Source of the DNA: Deinococcus sp. KSM4-11
GTDB lineage: Bacteria > Deinococcota > Deinococci > Deinococcales > Deinococcaceae
Length of the DNA: 64,000 nucleotides
Direction of reading: 5' to 3'
Assembly: GCF_004801415.1 (NCBI RefSeq)
Contig: NZ_SSNX01000002.1
Location: 186,001-250,000, forward strand
Shown: in pieces, positions 1-8,793 of the stretch
Numbering within the stretch: the stretch's first letter is position 1
How the letters are laid out: every line of letters starts with the position of its first letter
The notes under the pieces: generated by a model
Databases searched by the model: none
What the model was told of the DNA's origin: nothing
What the model saw: the letters and a program-made list of their open reading frames with translations, nothing else
Made by a program: the position numbers and the translations under genes

Positions 1-759
1 GTGCTCGGCCTGTCCGAGCAGGTCCGTCGCGACCAGCTCCGCGTCGACCGAGTCGTCGGCGATGACCAGGGTCTCGGTCGGGCCGGCCAGCAGGTCGATG
101 CCGACCTGGCCGAAGAGCTGCCGCTTGGCCTCGGCGACGTAGGCGTTGCCGGGGCCGACCAGCATGTCCACGGCCGGGATGCTCGGCGTGCCGAGCGCCA
201 GCGCCGCGAGCGCCTGCACGCCGCCCATGATGTAGATCTCGTCGGCGCCGGCGAGGTGCATGGTCGCCACGGTGGCCGGGTACGGCTGCCCGTCCTTGGG
301 GGGCGTCACGGCCACCACCCGGCGCACGCCCGCGACCTTGGCGGTCGCCACGCTCATGATGGCCGAGGCGATCATGGGGTAGCGCCCGCCCGGCACGTAG
401 CACGCCACCGAGTTCATGGGCAACACCTTATGCCCCAGGGTGACGCCGGGCATCGTCTCGATCTCCACTTCGTGGATGGACGCCCGCTGCGCCTGCGCGA
501 AGGTGCGCACCTGTTCCAGCGCGAACCGGATGGAGGCGAGCTGCACCTCGGGCACCTGGGCCACAGCGTGCTCGATCTGCTCGGCGCTCAGGCGGAAGCT
601 CGGCGGATTCCAGCCGTCGAAGGCCTGCGAGTGCTGGCGCAGCGAGTCGTCCCCACGCGCCCGGATATCCGCGATGAGGCCGCGCACCGTGGTCTGCACG
701 GTCTCGTTGAGGCTGAGCTGGGTCTGGGCGTTCATGCCGGATTTCAGAATGCGGGCCAT
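1..759 (-). CDS. HisD-type (histidinol dehydrogenase family) dehydrogenase, 3' end outside window
   Basis: The gene reads leftward from ATG 757-759, preceded by a good GGAGG ribosome site, and runs off the left edge after 253 codons, so the C-terminal part is missing. The protein carries family hallmarks: the YVPGGRYP stretch, [25 protein letters not shown] and, at the edge, LLGQAEH with the Gln and His that bind zinc in HisD. HisD enzymes oxidise a primary alcohol to a carboxylate in two NAD-dependent steps. It ends a four-gene arm with a cupin, a hydrolase and an aldolase, and a paralogue lies at 9819-11087, so a catabolic substrate is more likely than histidinol. Other members of this family act in sulfopropanediol catabolism (HpsN). 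Confidence 0.9.
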   Translation of the reverse strand, partial: MARILKSGMNAQTQLSLNETVQTTVRGLIADIRARGDDSLRQHSQAFDGWNPPSFRLSAEQIEHAVAQVPEVQLASIRFALEQVRTFAQAQRASIHEVEIETMPGVTLGHKVLPMNSVACYVPGGRYPMIASAIMSVATAKVAGVRRVVAVTPPKDGQPYPATVATMHLAGADEIYIMGGVQALAALALGTPSIPAVDMLVGPGNAYVAEAKRQLFGQVGIDLLAGPTETLVIADDSVDAELVATDLLGQAEH

Positions 760-794
760 CGGGCGCCTCCTTGCAGGTGCGGGCGGAACACGGG

Positions 795-1589
795 TCAGTA
801 CAGGGACGTGGAGGGGGTGGGCGTACCGGCGCGCAGGTCGCCCAGGACGCCGCGCGCGGCGCCCGCCAGCAGGGCGAAGTCGGAACCGGCGGTCACGAAG
901 CGGTACCCGAGCGCCATCGCCGCGCGCGCCAGGTCACCGCCCTGCGTGAAGATGCCGGGAATCAGGCCGCGTTGACGGGTCGCGCGGGCGATGCGGGCGA
1001 CGGCCTCCTCGACGTCACCGCCCCGGAAATCCAGGGTGGCGTGGCCCGTCAGACTGAGGCTGAGATCCCCCGGTCCGACGTACACGCCGCTGAGTCCGGG
1101 CGTGTCGAGGATGGCGTCGAGGTTCGCCAGGGCCACGGCGGTCTCGATCATGGCGAAGACCACGGTGTGCGCGTCGGCCCGCGCGGCGTAGGTGTCGCCG
1201 TGCACCAGGCGGGCACGGGTCGGGCCGAAGGAGCGGGTGCCCTGCGGCGGGTACCGGCACGCCTGCACCAGCGCCGCCGCCTGCCCTGGCGTATCGATCA
1301 TGGGGCAGATGACGCCCACCGCCCCGGCATCCAGGACGCGCATCAGGTCTGGGGCATGCAGCCCCGGCACCCGCACGAAGGGCGCGGCGGGCGTGGCGGC
1401 CATGGCCTGCAGGGTGGGCACCAGGCCGCCCTCCCCGATCAGGCCATGTTGCAGGTCGATGGTCAGGGCATCGTAGCCGGCGTGGCCCATCACCTCGGCG
1501 CTGACGCCGCCGGGCAGGTGCAGCCAGCCGTTCAGGATCGTCTCGCCCCGGCCCAGGCGGCCGTGAAGCTCCGCCAGCACGTTAGGCAT
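795..1589 (-). CDS. HpcH/HpaI-family class II aldolase
   Basis: This 264-aa protein matches the HpcH/HpaI aldolase family, metal-dependent enzymes that split or form 2-keto-4-hydroxy acids with pyruvate as one product. Visible signatures are DLQHG near residue 45 (the family usually has D-x-EHG; here Gln replaces Glu), ICPMIDT, the [10 protein letters not shown] loop, MIET and [12 protein letters not shown]. Length is normal for the family (250-270 aa). Its ATG overlaps the end of the upstream hydrolase by 8 bp, so the two are translationally coupled. In this cluster it would be a late carbon-carbon cleaving step. The substrate cannot be read from the sequence. Confidence 0.9.
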   Translation of the reverse strand: MPNVLAELHGRLGRGETILNGWLHLPGGVSAEVMGHAGYDALTIDLQHGLIGEGGLVPTLQAMAATPAAPFVRVPGLHAPDLMRVLDAGAVGVICPMIDTPGQAAALVQACRYPPQGTRSFGPTRARLVHGDTYAARADAHTVVFAMIETAVALANLDAILDTPGLSGVYVGPGDLSLSLTGHATLDFRGGDVEEAVARIARATRQRGLIPGIFTQGGDLARAAMALGYRFVTAGSDFALLAGAARGVLGDLRAGTPTPSTSLY

Positions 1590-2235
1590 ACAAAGGCTCC
1601 CGCAGGGCGTCCGAGACCGCCCAGGGGGCGTCCAGGGGCAGGTAGTGGGCTGCGCCCGGAAGGACGCGGAGGTCGGTCTGTGGGGCCAGCGCCGCCATCG
1701 CCAGGCTCAGCGCGGGCGGCGTGACGGCGTCGTCGGCGCCCACCAGCAGGGTCAGTGGGCCCGTGTAGGCCGCCAGGGTTGGCCGGCTGTCGGGGCGTGA
1801 GCGCAGCAGCGCCAGCTGCTCCAGAAAGGTGGCGGCCCCCACCCGGCGGGCCATGCCGAGCACCGCGGGCGCGTGAACTCCCGCCGCCCCGGCCACCTGC
1901 CGGGCGACCTCAGCGAACCCGCCCGCCTCGGTGGCCCGCTGCTGCCCGGCCCAGGCGTCCAGTTGCGCGGACGTGGGCGCCAGCGGATTGGCGCTGATCA
2001 GGGTCACGCGGCCCACCCGCTCCGGCCACCGGCGCAGCACCTCGAAGGCCACCAGCGCGCCCAGCGAGAAGCCCACCACGTGCAGGGCATCGCTCAGGCC
2101 GGAGACCGCGTCCGCAGCGGCGTCGGCGAGGGTGGCGCCCCGGATCGACGGGAGGACGCGACTGTCCTGGGGCCGCGCCACGCCCTCCCACAGCGAGTCG
2201 TCGCACAGCGTGCCGGGCAGCAGCACGGTGGTCAC
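1582..2235 (-). CDS. Alpha/beta-hydrolase fold protein
   Basis: A 217-aa alpha/beta hydrolase starting at GTG 2233-2235, 4 bp after the cupin stop. The N-terminal LLPGTLCD loop (oxyanion region), the nucleophile elbow GFSLG with Ser57, the GADDAVTPP acid loop and the late GAAHYLPLDAP histidine form a complete catalytic triad. It is short for the fold, with a small cap. It probably hydrolyses an ester, lactone or thioester intermediate of the pathway encoded by its neighbours; it does not resemble a specific named esterase. Cytoplasmic: no signal peptide. Confidence 0.88.
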   Translation of the reverse strand: MTTVLLPGTLCDDSLWEGVARPQDSRVLPSIRGATLADAAADAVSGLSDALHVVGFSLGALVAFEVLRRWPERVGRVTLISANPLAPTSAQLDAWAGQQRATEAGGFAEVARQVAGAAGVHAPAVLGMARRVGAATFLEQLALLRSRPDSRPTLAAYTGPLTLLVGADDAVTPPALSLAMAALAPQTDLRVLPGAAHYLPLDAPWAVSDALREPLYA

Positions 2236-2239
2236 GGCC

Positions 2240-2860
2240 TCAGTCGTCCCCGAACTGCCCCAGCATCTGCTGTTCCAGCTCGGCGAAGTTGTCGGGTTTG
2301 ATCATCTTGCCGCTCTCGCTGGCCTCGAAGCCGTACTCGCGCGCCCGGCGGATCACGTCCGGCGCCCAGTACGGATCTTTACCCTCGAAGGCCTGGTGCT
2401 TTTCGAGGACGGCAAAGATCCAGCTCTCCCCTTCGTCGATGCATTCGAAGCCGCGCCACAGCTGCGCCGGGAGGGTGATGTAATCGAACTCCTCCAGAAT
2501 GGTCTCGCCATCGATCTTGTCTGGGCCCTGGCCCCAGTAGAAGCGCCAGCGGCCCTTGAGCGGCAGGAACGACTCGATGTAGTCGTGGGTGTGGTAGGCC
2601 GGGCCGTTGCCCTGGCGGGCGCGCACCATGCCGATCTGGAAGCCGTGCGGCGAGGTGATGAAGGGCGTGTAGGCGTCGTTCTCGGCGGCCGTGTCGCCGA
2701 TCACGGCGTAGTTGTGGCGCTGGTGGCCGGGCAGGATCGAGTCGATGAACATCAGCGGGATGGGTCGTGAGGTCAAGTCACGGAAGCGGACGACGTTGCC
2801 GGTCATGGCGCCGAGGTCTTCTGGCGTGGGCAGGTCCGGGGATGGGGGCTGAGCGGTCAT
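2240..2860 (-). CDS. Cupin-domain protein, first gene of the leftward arm
   Basis: The start chosen is ATG 2858-2860 because GGAGGTTCC stands just upstream; longer in-frame openings would run through the promoter. The 206-aa protein has a single cupin barrel around residues 60-165, with AYHTHDYIESFLPLKGRWRFYWG supplying the His-x-His and Glu ligands of motif 1 (shown with its flanks at about residues 107-129) and a looser motif 2 (LPAQLWRGFECIDEGESWIF). Metal-binding cupins in such clusters act as isomerases, lyases or dioxygenases, or merely bind ligand. As first gene after the operator it should be the most strongly expressed of its arm. Specific activity unknown. Confidence 0.85.
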   Translation of the reverse strand: MTAQPPSPDLPTPEDLGAMTGNVVRFRDLTSRPIPLMFIDSILPGHQRHNYAVIGDTAAENDAYTPFITSPHGFQIGMVRARQGNGPAYHTHDYIESFLPLKGRWRFYWGQGPDKIDGETILEEFDYITLPAQLWRGFECIDEGESWIFAVLEKHQAFEGKDPYWAPDVIRRAREYGFEASESGKMIKPDNFAELEQQMLGQFGDD

Positions 2861-2930
2861 GGAACCTCCAGGACGGGAAGGCGCAGTGGGCGCCAGCGGT
2901 GGGACGGGCGGATCGGCACGCGCCGGGATA

Positions 2931-2974
2931 TGAATACGTATGCAAAACCTACTCCACGCGACCAGGGCCGTCAA
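2931..2974 (-). promoter_or_regulatory. Leftward promoter with operator (copy A)
   Basis: On the minus strand TTGACG (2974-2969), a 17-bp spacer and TAGGTT (2951-2946) form a promoter for the cupin arm. One base further on is TGCATACGTATTCA (2944-2931), a near-perfect palindrome around ATACGTAT. The same 14-bp site, with the same one-base gap, follows the rightward promoter at 3063-3076. The central CG and TGnATACGTATnCA layout fit LacI- or GntR-type operators; no regulator gene is in this part of the window. Confidence 0.7.
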
Positions 2975-3031
2975 GGGCAACGCCACAAAATGCCTTGATA
3001 GAGCTGCGGCTGAACGCGTTTCAAGGAAGGC

Positions 3032-3076
3032 TTGACAAAACCAAAGTCCGACCCCTAAGGTATGAATACGTATGCA
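3032..3076 (+). promoter_or_regulatory. Rightward promoter with operator (copy B)
   Basis: TTGACA (3032-3037), an 18-bp spacer and TAAGGT (3056-3061) form the promoter of the transporter arm, followed after one base by the operator TGAATACGTATGCA (3063-3076). A repressor bound here would cover the transcription start. The 18-base string TATGAATACGTATGCAAA occurs both here and at copy A, 132 bp apart, consistent with one regulator controlling both arms and possibly looping. Confidence 0.7.
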
Positions 3077-3243
3077 AACCGTTGCACCGCGGGCGTCTTC
3101 GGCTCCGCCCAGCAGTGGTTTCGTGTACCCCGCTCCACCCTCCCCACGGGATCCCTGGTGCCGCCCCCACGGCGCGCCACCACTCCACAGACCGCCCAGA
3201 CCCCCATGAACGGTTCACGACACAGTTGTCAGGAGGGAATCAC

Positions 3244-4608
3244 ATGATCAAGGCAGATCGAGGAGTTCACCGGCGCGTCGGCTTGACCCTGAGCATCCTG
3301 GGCGCGCTCGCGCTCACCACACCCGGCTCCGCCCAGACCGCCGCCACCTACGGCCTCAAGTCGGGCAAACCCTACAACGGCACGCAGCTCAAGTTCCTGA
3401 TCTGCTGCGCCACGGCCGGCCAGTTCGCCCAGATGATCAAGCTCACCGGCGAGGGCAGCGAGTTCCAGAAGCTCACGGGCATCACCGTCAAGTGGGAGAA
3501 CACGCCCTACGAGGCCCTCCAGCAGAAGATCCTGGTCGAGGCGACCACCGGCAGCACCTACGACGTGGTCGCGTGGGTGGACGCCTGGGGCGAGGCCTTC
3601 AAGTCGCAGATGCTGCCGCTGAACAGCCGCATCGCCGCAGACAAGATCAACATGAAGGACTACCCGAACGCCTACATCGAGGCCTCCAGCGACGCGTCGG
3701 GCAACATCGTCGGCCTGCCCTTCCGTGGCCACCCGCTGGTGCTGTTCTACCGCAAGGACGTCTTCAAGGACCTGGGCCTGAAGGTGCCGACCTCGTGGCA
3801 GGACGTGGTCAAGACCGCCGCGACCATCCAGCAGAAGAAACCCGGCATGACCGGCCTGTCGACCATGTACGGCGTGAGTGCCGGCCAGAACCTCTTCAAC
3901 TGGGTCAGCATGCTGTGGGGCAACGGCGGCGACATCCTCGACAAGGACAACAAGCCCGTTTTCAACAGCGCCAAGGGCGTCCAGGCCACGCAGTTCTACA
4001 TCGATATCCTGCGTAAGGACAAGGTCACGAACCCCGCCGCCACCACCTTCGCGGAACCCGAGTCGTCCTCTGAGCTGCTGCAGGGCCGCGCGGCCATGTG
4101 GGTCGGCTGGTGGTGGTACTGGGCGCGCTTCTCCGATCCCAAGGGCGTCGCTCCGGCCGTGCTGAACAATGTCGGCTTCGCGCCCGCGCCCGGCTGGGCC
4201 GGCGGCAAGACCCAGAACTACGCCCTGATCTGGCCGCTGGGCATCTTCAAGAACTCCAAGAACCCTGACGCGGCGTGGGAATTCATCAAGTATGTGACGA
4301 ACACCGAAGTGCAGAAGAAGGTGGCCTCCAACCGCAGCATTCCCGCCGAGGCCGACAACACCATCGTGACCTTCTCCGGCATGAACGACCCCAAGGTCAA
4401 CGCCGCCAACGGCGGGATTCCCAAGGTCGGCGCGCAGGCCCTGGCCAACGCCCGCACCCTGCCGCAGGTCAAGACCTGGGCCGAGATCCAGAGCGTGCTC
4501 GAGATCGGCATCAACCAGATGGCCACCGGCGCCGACGTGAAAGCCACCCTTGACCGCATGGCCAACGACGTGGACGCCATCCAGAAACGGGCCGGCTACT
4601 ACAAGTAG
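3244..4608 (+). CDS. ABC transporter substrate-binding protein (family 1, sugar type)
   Basis: Start at ATG 3244-3246 after AGGAGGG; about 180 nt of leader separate it from the promoter. The 454-aa protein opens with a Sec signal peptide (RR, then a hydrophobic stretch, then TPGSAQ with likely cleavage near residue 31), followed by a family-1 binding protein with typical PFRGHPLVLFYRKDVF and GRAAMWVGWWWYW segments. It captures the cluster's substrate outside the membrane and hands it to the two permeases downstream. Family-1 proteins mostly bind sugars and polyols, which limits but does not fix the substrate. No ATPase gene follows. Confidence 0.92.
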   Translation: MIKADRGVHRRVGLTLSILGALALTTPGSAQTAATYGLKSGKPYNGTQLKFLICCATAGQFAQMIKLTGEGSEFQKLTGITVKWENTPYEALQQKILVEATTGSTYDVVAWVDAWGEAFKSQMLPLNSRIAADKINMKDYPNAYIEASSDASGNIVGLPFRGHPLVLFYRKDVFKDLGLKVPTSWQDVVKTAATIQQKKPGMTGLSTMYGVSAGQNLFNWVSMLWGNGGDILDKDNKPVFNSAKGVQATQFYIDILRKDKVTNPAATTFAEPESSSELLQGRAAMWVGWWWYWARFSDPKGVAPAVLNNVGFAPAPGWAGGKTQNYALIWPLGIFKNSKNPDAAWEFIKYVTNTEVQKKVASNRSIPAEADNTIVTFSGMNDPKVNAANGGIPKVGAQALANARTLPQVKTWAEIQSVLEIGINQMATGADVKATLDRMANDVDAIQKRAGYYK

Positions 4609-4648
4609 GGGCGGCGCTGGCCCCCGCCGCTTCCTGTTGCAAATCACA

Positions 4649-4675
4649 CCGGGCCACCTTCACAGGTTGGCCCGG
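4649..4675 (+). terminator. Intercistronic hairpin after the binding-protein gene
   Basis: CCGGGCCA (4649-4656) pairs with TGGCCCGG (4668-4675), with CCT/AGG extending the stem inward. There is no T-run. Such hairpins between a binding-protein gene and its permeases commonly protect the upstream mRNA or attenuate transcription, giving excess binding protein. Confidence 0.5.
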
Positions 4676-4690
4676 CTGAGGTGAGGACTG

Positions 4691-5644
4691 ATGGAACTTC
4701 CCCGCACGACGCCTGAACTCGTGGCCGAGCCCGTGGCCCGCGCGGCGCAGGCTGCCGCCACCCGGCCGTGGCGACCCCAGAGCAGCGGCCTGCGCTGGCT
4801 GATGCTCGGCCCCGCCATGCTGGTCATCCTCGCCACCGTGATCTATCCGCTCGTCTCGTCGTTCATCACCTCCTTCCGCGACTGGCGGCTGATCAACTCC
4901 CCCACACCCGGCCCCTTCGTGGGCGTGTCGAACTACACGCGGGCGTTCACGGACGCCGGCTTTCTCAACAGCCTGGGCGTCAGCGCCCTGTACACGCTGA
5001 TCTCGGTCACGCTGACCCTGCTGACCGGCCTGGCCATCGCCCTGATCCTGGCCAAACCGACCCGGCTCAACGTCTTCGCCCGCACCCTGTTGATCTTTCC
5101 CTTCGCCGTGGCGCCGATCCTCAAGGGCTACTCGTGGCGCTTCATGCTCAACCCCGAATACGGCGTATACGCCAAGATGCTGGGCGAGGTCTTCCCGCCC
5201 CTGAAGGGCTACGTGTGGCTGGGGCACGAATTCAGCGCCCTGGTGTCCATCGCCATGTCGGAGATCTGGGGCTGGGCGCCGCTGTTCGCGCTGATGTTCA
5301 TCGGGGCGCTCGGCTCGATTCCCACCGAGACGACCGAGGCCGCCAAGATGGACGGCGCGACCAGCTTCCAGATCTTCCGCCGCATCACGCTGCCGCTGCT
5401 CGCCCCGGTGATCTACATCGTGGCGCTCCTGAAGATCATCTCCGCCTTCAAGATGTTCGACCAGGTGGCAATCATGACCGGGGGCGGTCCCGGCGACTCG
5501 ACCCAGACGCTGTACTACTTCGTGTACCAGGTGGCGTTCCGCAACCTGGACCTGGGCTACGCCTCGGCGGTGTCGTACCTGCTGGTGGCCATCATGGCGG
5601 TCATCGCCACGTTCTACGTCCGCACGCTGATGAAGGGGGACTGA
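4691..5644 (+). CDS. ABC transporter permease, MalF/UgpA type
   Basis: A 317-aa inner-membrane protein with about six transmembrane segments. The coupling (EAA) loop EAAKMDGATSFQIFRRITLP, which docks to the ATPase, is near residue 217. A GAGGTGAGG ribosome site precedes the ATG. It follows the binding-protein gene by 82 bp and its stop overlaps the next start (TGATG). It forms the channel with the next gene product. No cognate ATPase is encoded in the cluster; a shared MsmK/UgpC-like ATPase elsewhere is the likely partner. Confidence 0.92.
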   Translation: MELPRTTPELVAEPVARAAQAAATRPWRPQSSGLRWLMLGPAMLVILATVIYPLVSSFITSFRDWRLINSPTPGPFVGVSNYTRAFTDAGFLNSLGVSALYTLISVTLTLLTGLAIALILAKPTRLNVFARTLLIFPFAVAPILKGYSWRFMLNPEYGVYAKMLGEVFPPLKGYVWLGHEFSALVSIAMSEIWGWAPLFALMFIGALGSIPTETTEAAKMDGATSFQIFRRITLPLLAPVIYIVALLKIISAFKMFDQVAIMTGGGPGDSTQTLYYFVYQVAFRNLDLGYASAVSYLLVAIMAVIATFYVRTLMKGD

Positions 5645-6501
5645 TGCAGGGCTCCATGCGCCGCCCGCCCGAACCCGGGGTGATCCTCCGCCGCCGCCTC
5701 GCCCAGACGGGTGAGGTGATCGCCACCCTGGCCGTCATCTTCTTCGTGGCGTTCCCGCTGGTGTGGATGATCCTGGCCGCCTTCAAGAACCAGATCGACG
5801 TGTACTCCACGCGGCTGTTCTTCACGCCCATCTTCACCAACTTCCGGGCCATCTTCGCCGACCCGATCCTGCTCGGCTCTCACGTGTGGGTCAGCGCGCT
5901 CGTGTCGTTCCTGACCGTGGCGATCACCATTCCGCTCGCGGCGGCAGCCTCGTACGTGCTGTCCCGCCACCGGTTCCGGGGCCGCGACACCCTGTTCCTG
6001 CTGATCCTGATCACGCAGTTCGTGCCGGCGGTGGTGGTCGCCATTCCCTTCTTCACCCTGTTCCGCACGCTGAACCTGATCGACACGCCGTGGGCGCTGA
6101 TCATCGTGTACCTGTCGTTCACGCTGCCCTACGCCATCTGGATGCTGCGCGGCTTTTTCGACGCGCTTCCGGTCGAGATCGAGGAGGCGTCGTTTATCGA
6201 CGGCTGCAACGAACTCCAGACCCTGCGGCACGTGACCCTGCCCCTGGTCATGCCGGGCCTGCTGGTGGCGGCCGTGTTCGCGTTCATCTCGGCATGGAAC
6301 GAATTCTTCTTCGCGCTCATCCTGACGCGCTCGAACTCGCTGACCCTCCCCGTGGCCATCCAGACGATCTCCGGGCCACGCGGCCCGATGTGGGAGCAGG
6401 TGGCGGCGGCGGGCATGCTGGTGATGGTGCCGATCCTGATCATGTCGCTGTTCATCCGCAAGTACTTCGTCGAGGGCATCACCGTGGGGGCCGTGAAGTG
6501 A
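5644..6501 (+). CDS. ABC transporter permease, MalG/UgpE type
   Basis: ATG 5644-5646 overlaps the previous stop, so translation is coupled. The 285-aa protein has six predicted membrane spans and the EAA loop as EEASFIDGCNELQTLRHVTL near residues 179-198. It is the second half of the membrane channel. It ends 100 bp before the first double-NTF2 gene, with no obvious terminator between, so transport and metabolism genes are probably one transcript. Confidence 0.92.
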   Translation: MQGSMRRPPEPGVILRRRLAQTGEVIATLAVIFFVAFPLVWMILAAFKNQIDVYSTRLFFTPIFTNFRAIFADPILLGSHVWVSALVSFLTVAITIPLAAAASYVLSRHRFRGRDTLFLLILITQFVPAVVVAIPFFTLFRTLNLIDTPWALIIVYLSFTLPYAIWMLRGFFDALPVEIEEASFIDGCNELQTLRHVTLPLVMPGLLVAAVFAFISAWNEFFFALILTRSNSLTLPVAIQTISGPRGPMWEQVAAAGMLVMVPILIMSLFIRKYFVEGITVGAVK

Positions 6502-6601
6502 GCGCCCGGGGAAACGGGTCATGACCACCCCGCCCCGCACGGCCCGCAAGTCCCGCGCCAAGCTTCCATCCCACCCCGCCACTCCTCCTTCAAGGACCTC
6601 C

Positions 6602-7681
6602 ATGGACGATCCACAGACCAGCACCCTCCCCGTCTTCGACTTTGCCGACCGGCCGGACTACTCGGACTTCGTGCTGGCCGCCCACACCGGGCGCCGTCAA
6701 CCCCTGGCGGGCTTCGACGAGGACTACACCGACATCGTCGATTACATCGTGCGCTGCACCCACAAGATCTGGGAGGAAAAGGCCATCGGTCTGATCTACA
6801 CCCACTACGCCCACAACGTCCTGGTGCACTACTCCAGCGGGATCATGTACGGGCGCGAGGCGATGGTCGTCAATACCCTGCAGCGCATCGCGGTGTACGC
6901 CGAGCGCCGTGCCTACGCGGACGACGTGATCTGGAGCGGCAACGAGCGTGACGGCTTCTATTCGTCGCACCGCGTGTCCAGCGTCGGCGTGAACACCGGC
7001 TACAGCGAGTACGGCCCCCCCAGCGGCAGGAAAGTACACCGCTGGGGCATTGCCGACTGCTTCGTGGTGCAGAACAGAATTGTCGAGGAATGGCTCGCCT
7101 CAGACACGCTGACCGAACTGCGCCAGATGGGCTACGACCCCATGGCGCTGGCCAAGCGCGCGGTACTGCCCGCCACGCCGCACACCCACGGCGAACTCGA
7201 CCGTCTCCCCACCGGCCAGCAGTACCCGGAATTCCTGGCCGTCCCGGCTGCTGGGGACGACCCGCAGGGCTTCATCCGCGCCATCCTGCTGAACATGTGG
7301 AACGCCCGACTGGTGAACATGGTTCGGGAACACTACGCGCCGAACCATGTCGCCTTCGTCCCCGATTCCCGCAAGCTCGCCGGGTACGGCGATTACGAGA
7401 ACTTCGTCATCACCATGCTCGCGTCGTTCCCGGACCTGGCAATCACCATCGACCACCAGTGCGTGCAGGGGACTGAAGCGCGGGGGTACCGCGTCGCCAC
7501 GCGCTGTACCTTCCAGGGCACGCATGAGAGCTACGGGCCGTACGGGGCACCGACCGGACGCCGCATCTACCTGATCGTGATCAGCCACCACATCATCCGG
7601 GACGGCAAGGTCATGCAGGAATGGACGGTCTTCGACGAATTCGCCCTCCTCAAACAGCTCCACGCGCAGCAGGCGCTGTGA
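6602..7681 (+). CDS. Double NTF2/SnoaL-like protein, copy 1
   Basis: ATG 6602 is chosen because AAGGA stands five bases upstream and because its N-terminus (…TLPVFDFADRPDY) lines up with copy 2; an upstream ATG at 6521 would add 27 residues. The 359-aa protein holds two NTF2-like cone domains, about residues 44-178 and 223-353, each ending with a conserved (E/Q)EW strand. SnoaL-type domains act as cyclases, isomerases or hydratases without a cofactor, or simply bind ligand. The stop overlaps the ATG of copy 2. Three 130-195-bp blocks are nearly identical to copy 2 at DNA level. No specific reaction can be assigned. Confidence 0.85.
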   Translation: MDDPQTSTLPVFDFADRPDYSDFVLAAHTGRRQPLAGFDEDYTDIVDYIVRCTHKIWEEKAIGLIYTHYAHNVLVHYSSGIMYGREAMVVNTLQRIAVYAERRAYADDVIWSGNERDGFYSSHRVSSVGVNTGYSEYGPPSGRKVHRWGIADCFVVQNRIVEEWLASDTLTELRQMGYDPMALAKRAVLPATPHTHGELDRLPTGQQYPEFLAVPAAGDDPQGFIRAILLNMWNARLVNMVREHYAPNHVAFVPDSRKLAGYGDYENFVITMLASFPDLAITIDHQCVQGTEARGYRVATRCTFQGTHESYGPYGAPTGRRIYLIVISHHIIRDGKVMQEWTVFDEFALLKQLHAQQAL

Positions 7682-8793
7682 TGGCCGGCAGATCAACCCT
7701 CCCCGTCTTCGACTTTGCCGACCGGCCGGACTACTCGGACTTCGTGCTGGCCGCCCACACCGGGCGCCGTCAACCCCTGGCGGGCTTCGACGAGGACTAC
7801 ACCGACATCGTCGATTACATCGTGCGCTGCACCCACAAGATCTGGGAAGAAAAGGCCATCGGTCTGATCTACACCCACTACGCCCACAACTCGATCGTGC
7901 ACACCACCAGCGGCATCATCTACGGGCGGGAGACGGTCGTCCGGAACACCGCCCAGAACATCGCCATGTGGGGCGACCTGCGCGCCTATGCCGACGACGT
8001 GATCTGGAGCGGCGACGATCAGCAGGGCTTCTACACCTCGCACCGCCACTCCAACACGGCCACGCAGAGCGGCTACACGGAGTTCGGCCCGCCGACCGGC
8101 CGCAAGATCGCGTACTGGGGCATCGCGGACTGCTTCATCGTGCAGAACCGCATTGTGGAGGAGTGGCTGACGCACGACGGCATCACGGTGATCCGCCAGA
8201 TGGGCTACGACCCGGTGGCCTTGGCGAAACGGGCGTTGCTGCCCGCGACCCCGCACACCCACGGCGAACTCGACCGTCTCCCCACCGGCCAGCAGTACCC
8301 GGAATTCCTGGCCGTCCCGGCTGCTGGGGACGACCCGCAGGGCTTCATCCGCGCCATCCTGCTGAACATGTGGAACGCCCGACTCGTCAACATGGTTCGC
8401 GACCACTACGCCCCGAACCATGTGGCCTTCGTGCCGGATTCCCGCAAACTGTTCGGGTACGGCGATTACGAGAACTTCGTGATCACGCTGATGGCGGCCT
8501 TCCCCGACCTGGCCATCACGGTGGATCACCAGAGTGTGGTGGGTGACGCCGACCGGGGCTTCCGCGTCGCCACGCGCTGCACCTTCCAGGGCACGCATGA
8601 GGGCTACGGGCCGTACGGGGCACCGACCGGACGCCGCATCTACCTGATCGTGATCAGCCACCACATCATCCGGGACGGCAAGGTTGTGCAGGAATGGACC
8701 GTCTTCGACGAATTCGCCCTCCTCAAACAGCTCTACGGTCTGCCCGGAGGCCGGGGTGACGCCGAACCGACCCCCAGTGACGCCGGACTCTGA
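7681..8793 (+). CDS. Double NTF2/SnoaL-like protein, copy 2
   Basis: ATG 7681 overlaps the stop of copy 1 (ATGA). The 370-aa protein has the same two-domain layout as copy 1, with a short Gly/Pro-rich tail after KQLYG. It differs from copy 1 mainly in the pocket region of domain 1 (about residues 70-160) and in the middle of domain 2, while flanking blocks are almost identical in DNA. This suggests two enzymes with different substrates on a common scaffold, kept similar by gene conversion. Its last 38 bp overlap the start of copy 3 in another frame. Confidence 0.85.
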   Translation: MAGRSTLPVFDFADRPDYSDFVLAAHTGRRQPLAGFDEDYTDIVDYIVRCTHKIWEEKAIGLIYTHYAHNSIVHTTSGIIYGRETVVRNTAQNIAMWGDLRAYADDVIWSGDDQQGFYTSHRHSNTATQSGYTEFGPPTGRKIAYWGIADCFIVQNRIVEEWLTHDGITVIRQMGYDPVALAKRALLPATPHTHGELDRLPTGQQYPEFLAVPAAGDDPQGFIRAILLNMWNARLVNMVRDHYAPNHVAFVPDSRKLFGYGDYENFVITLMAAFPDLAITVDHQSVVGDADRGFRVATRCTFQGTHEGYGPYGAPTGRRIYLIVISHHIIRDGKVVQEWTVFDEFALLKQLYGLPGGRGDAEPTPSDAGL

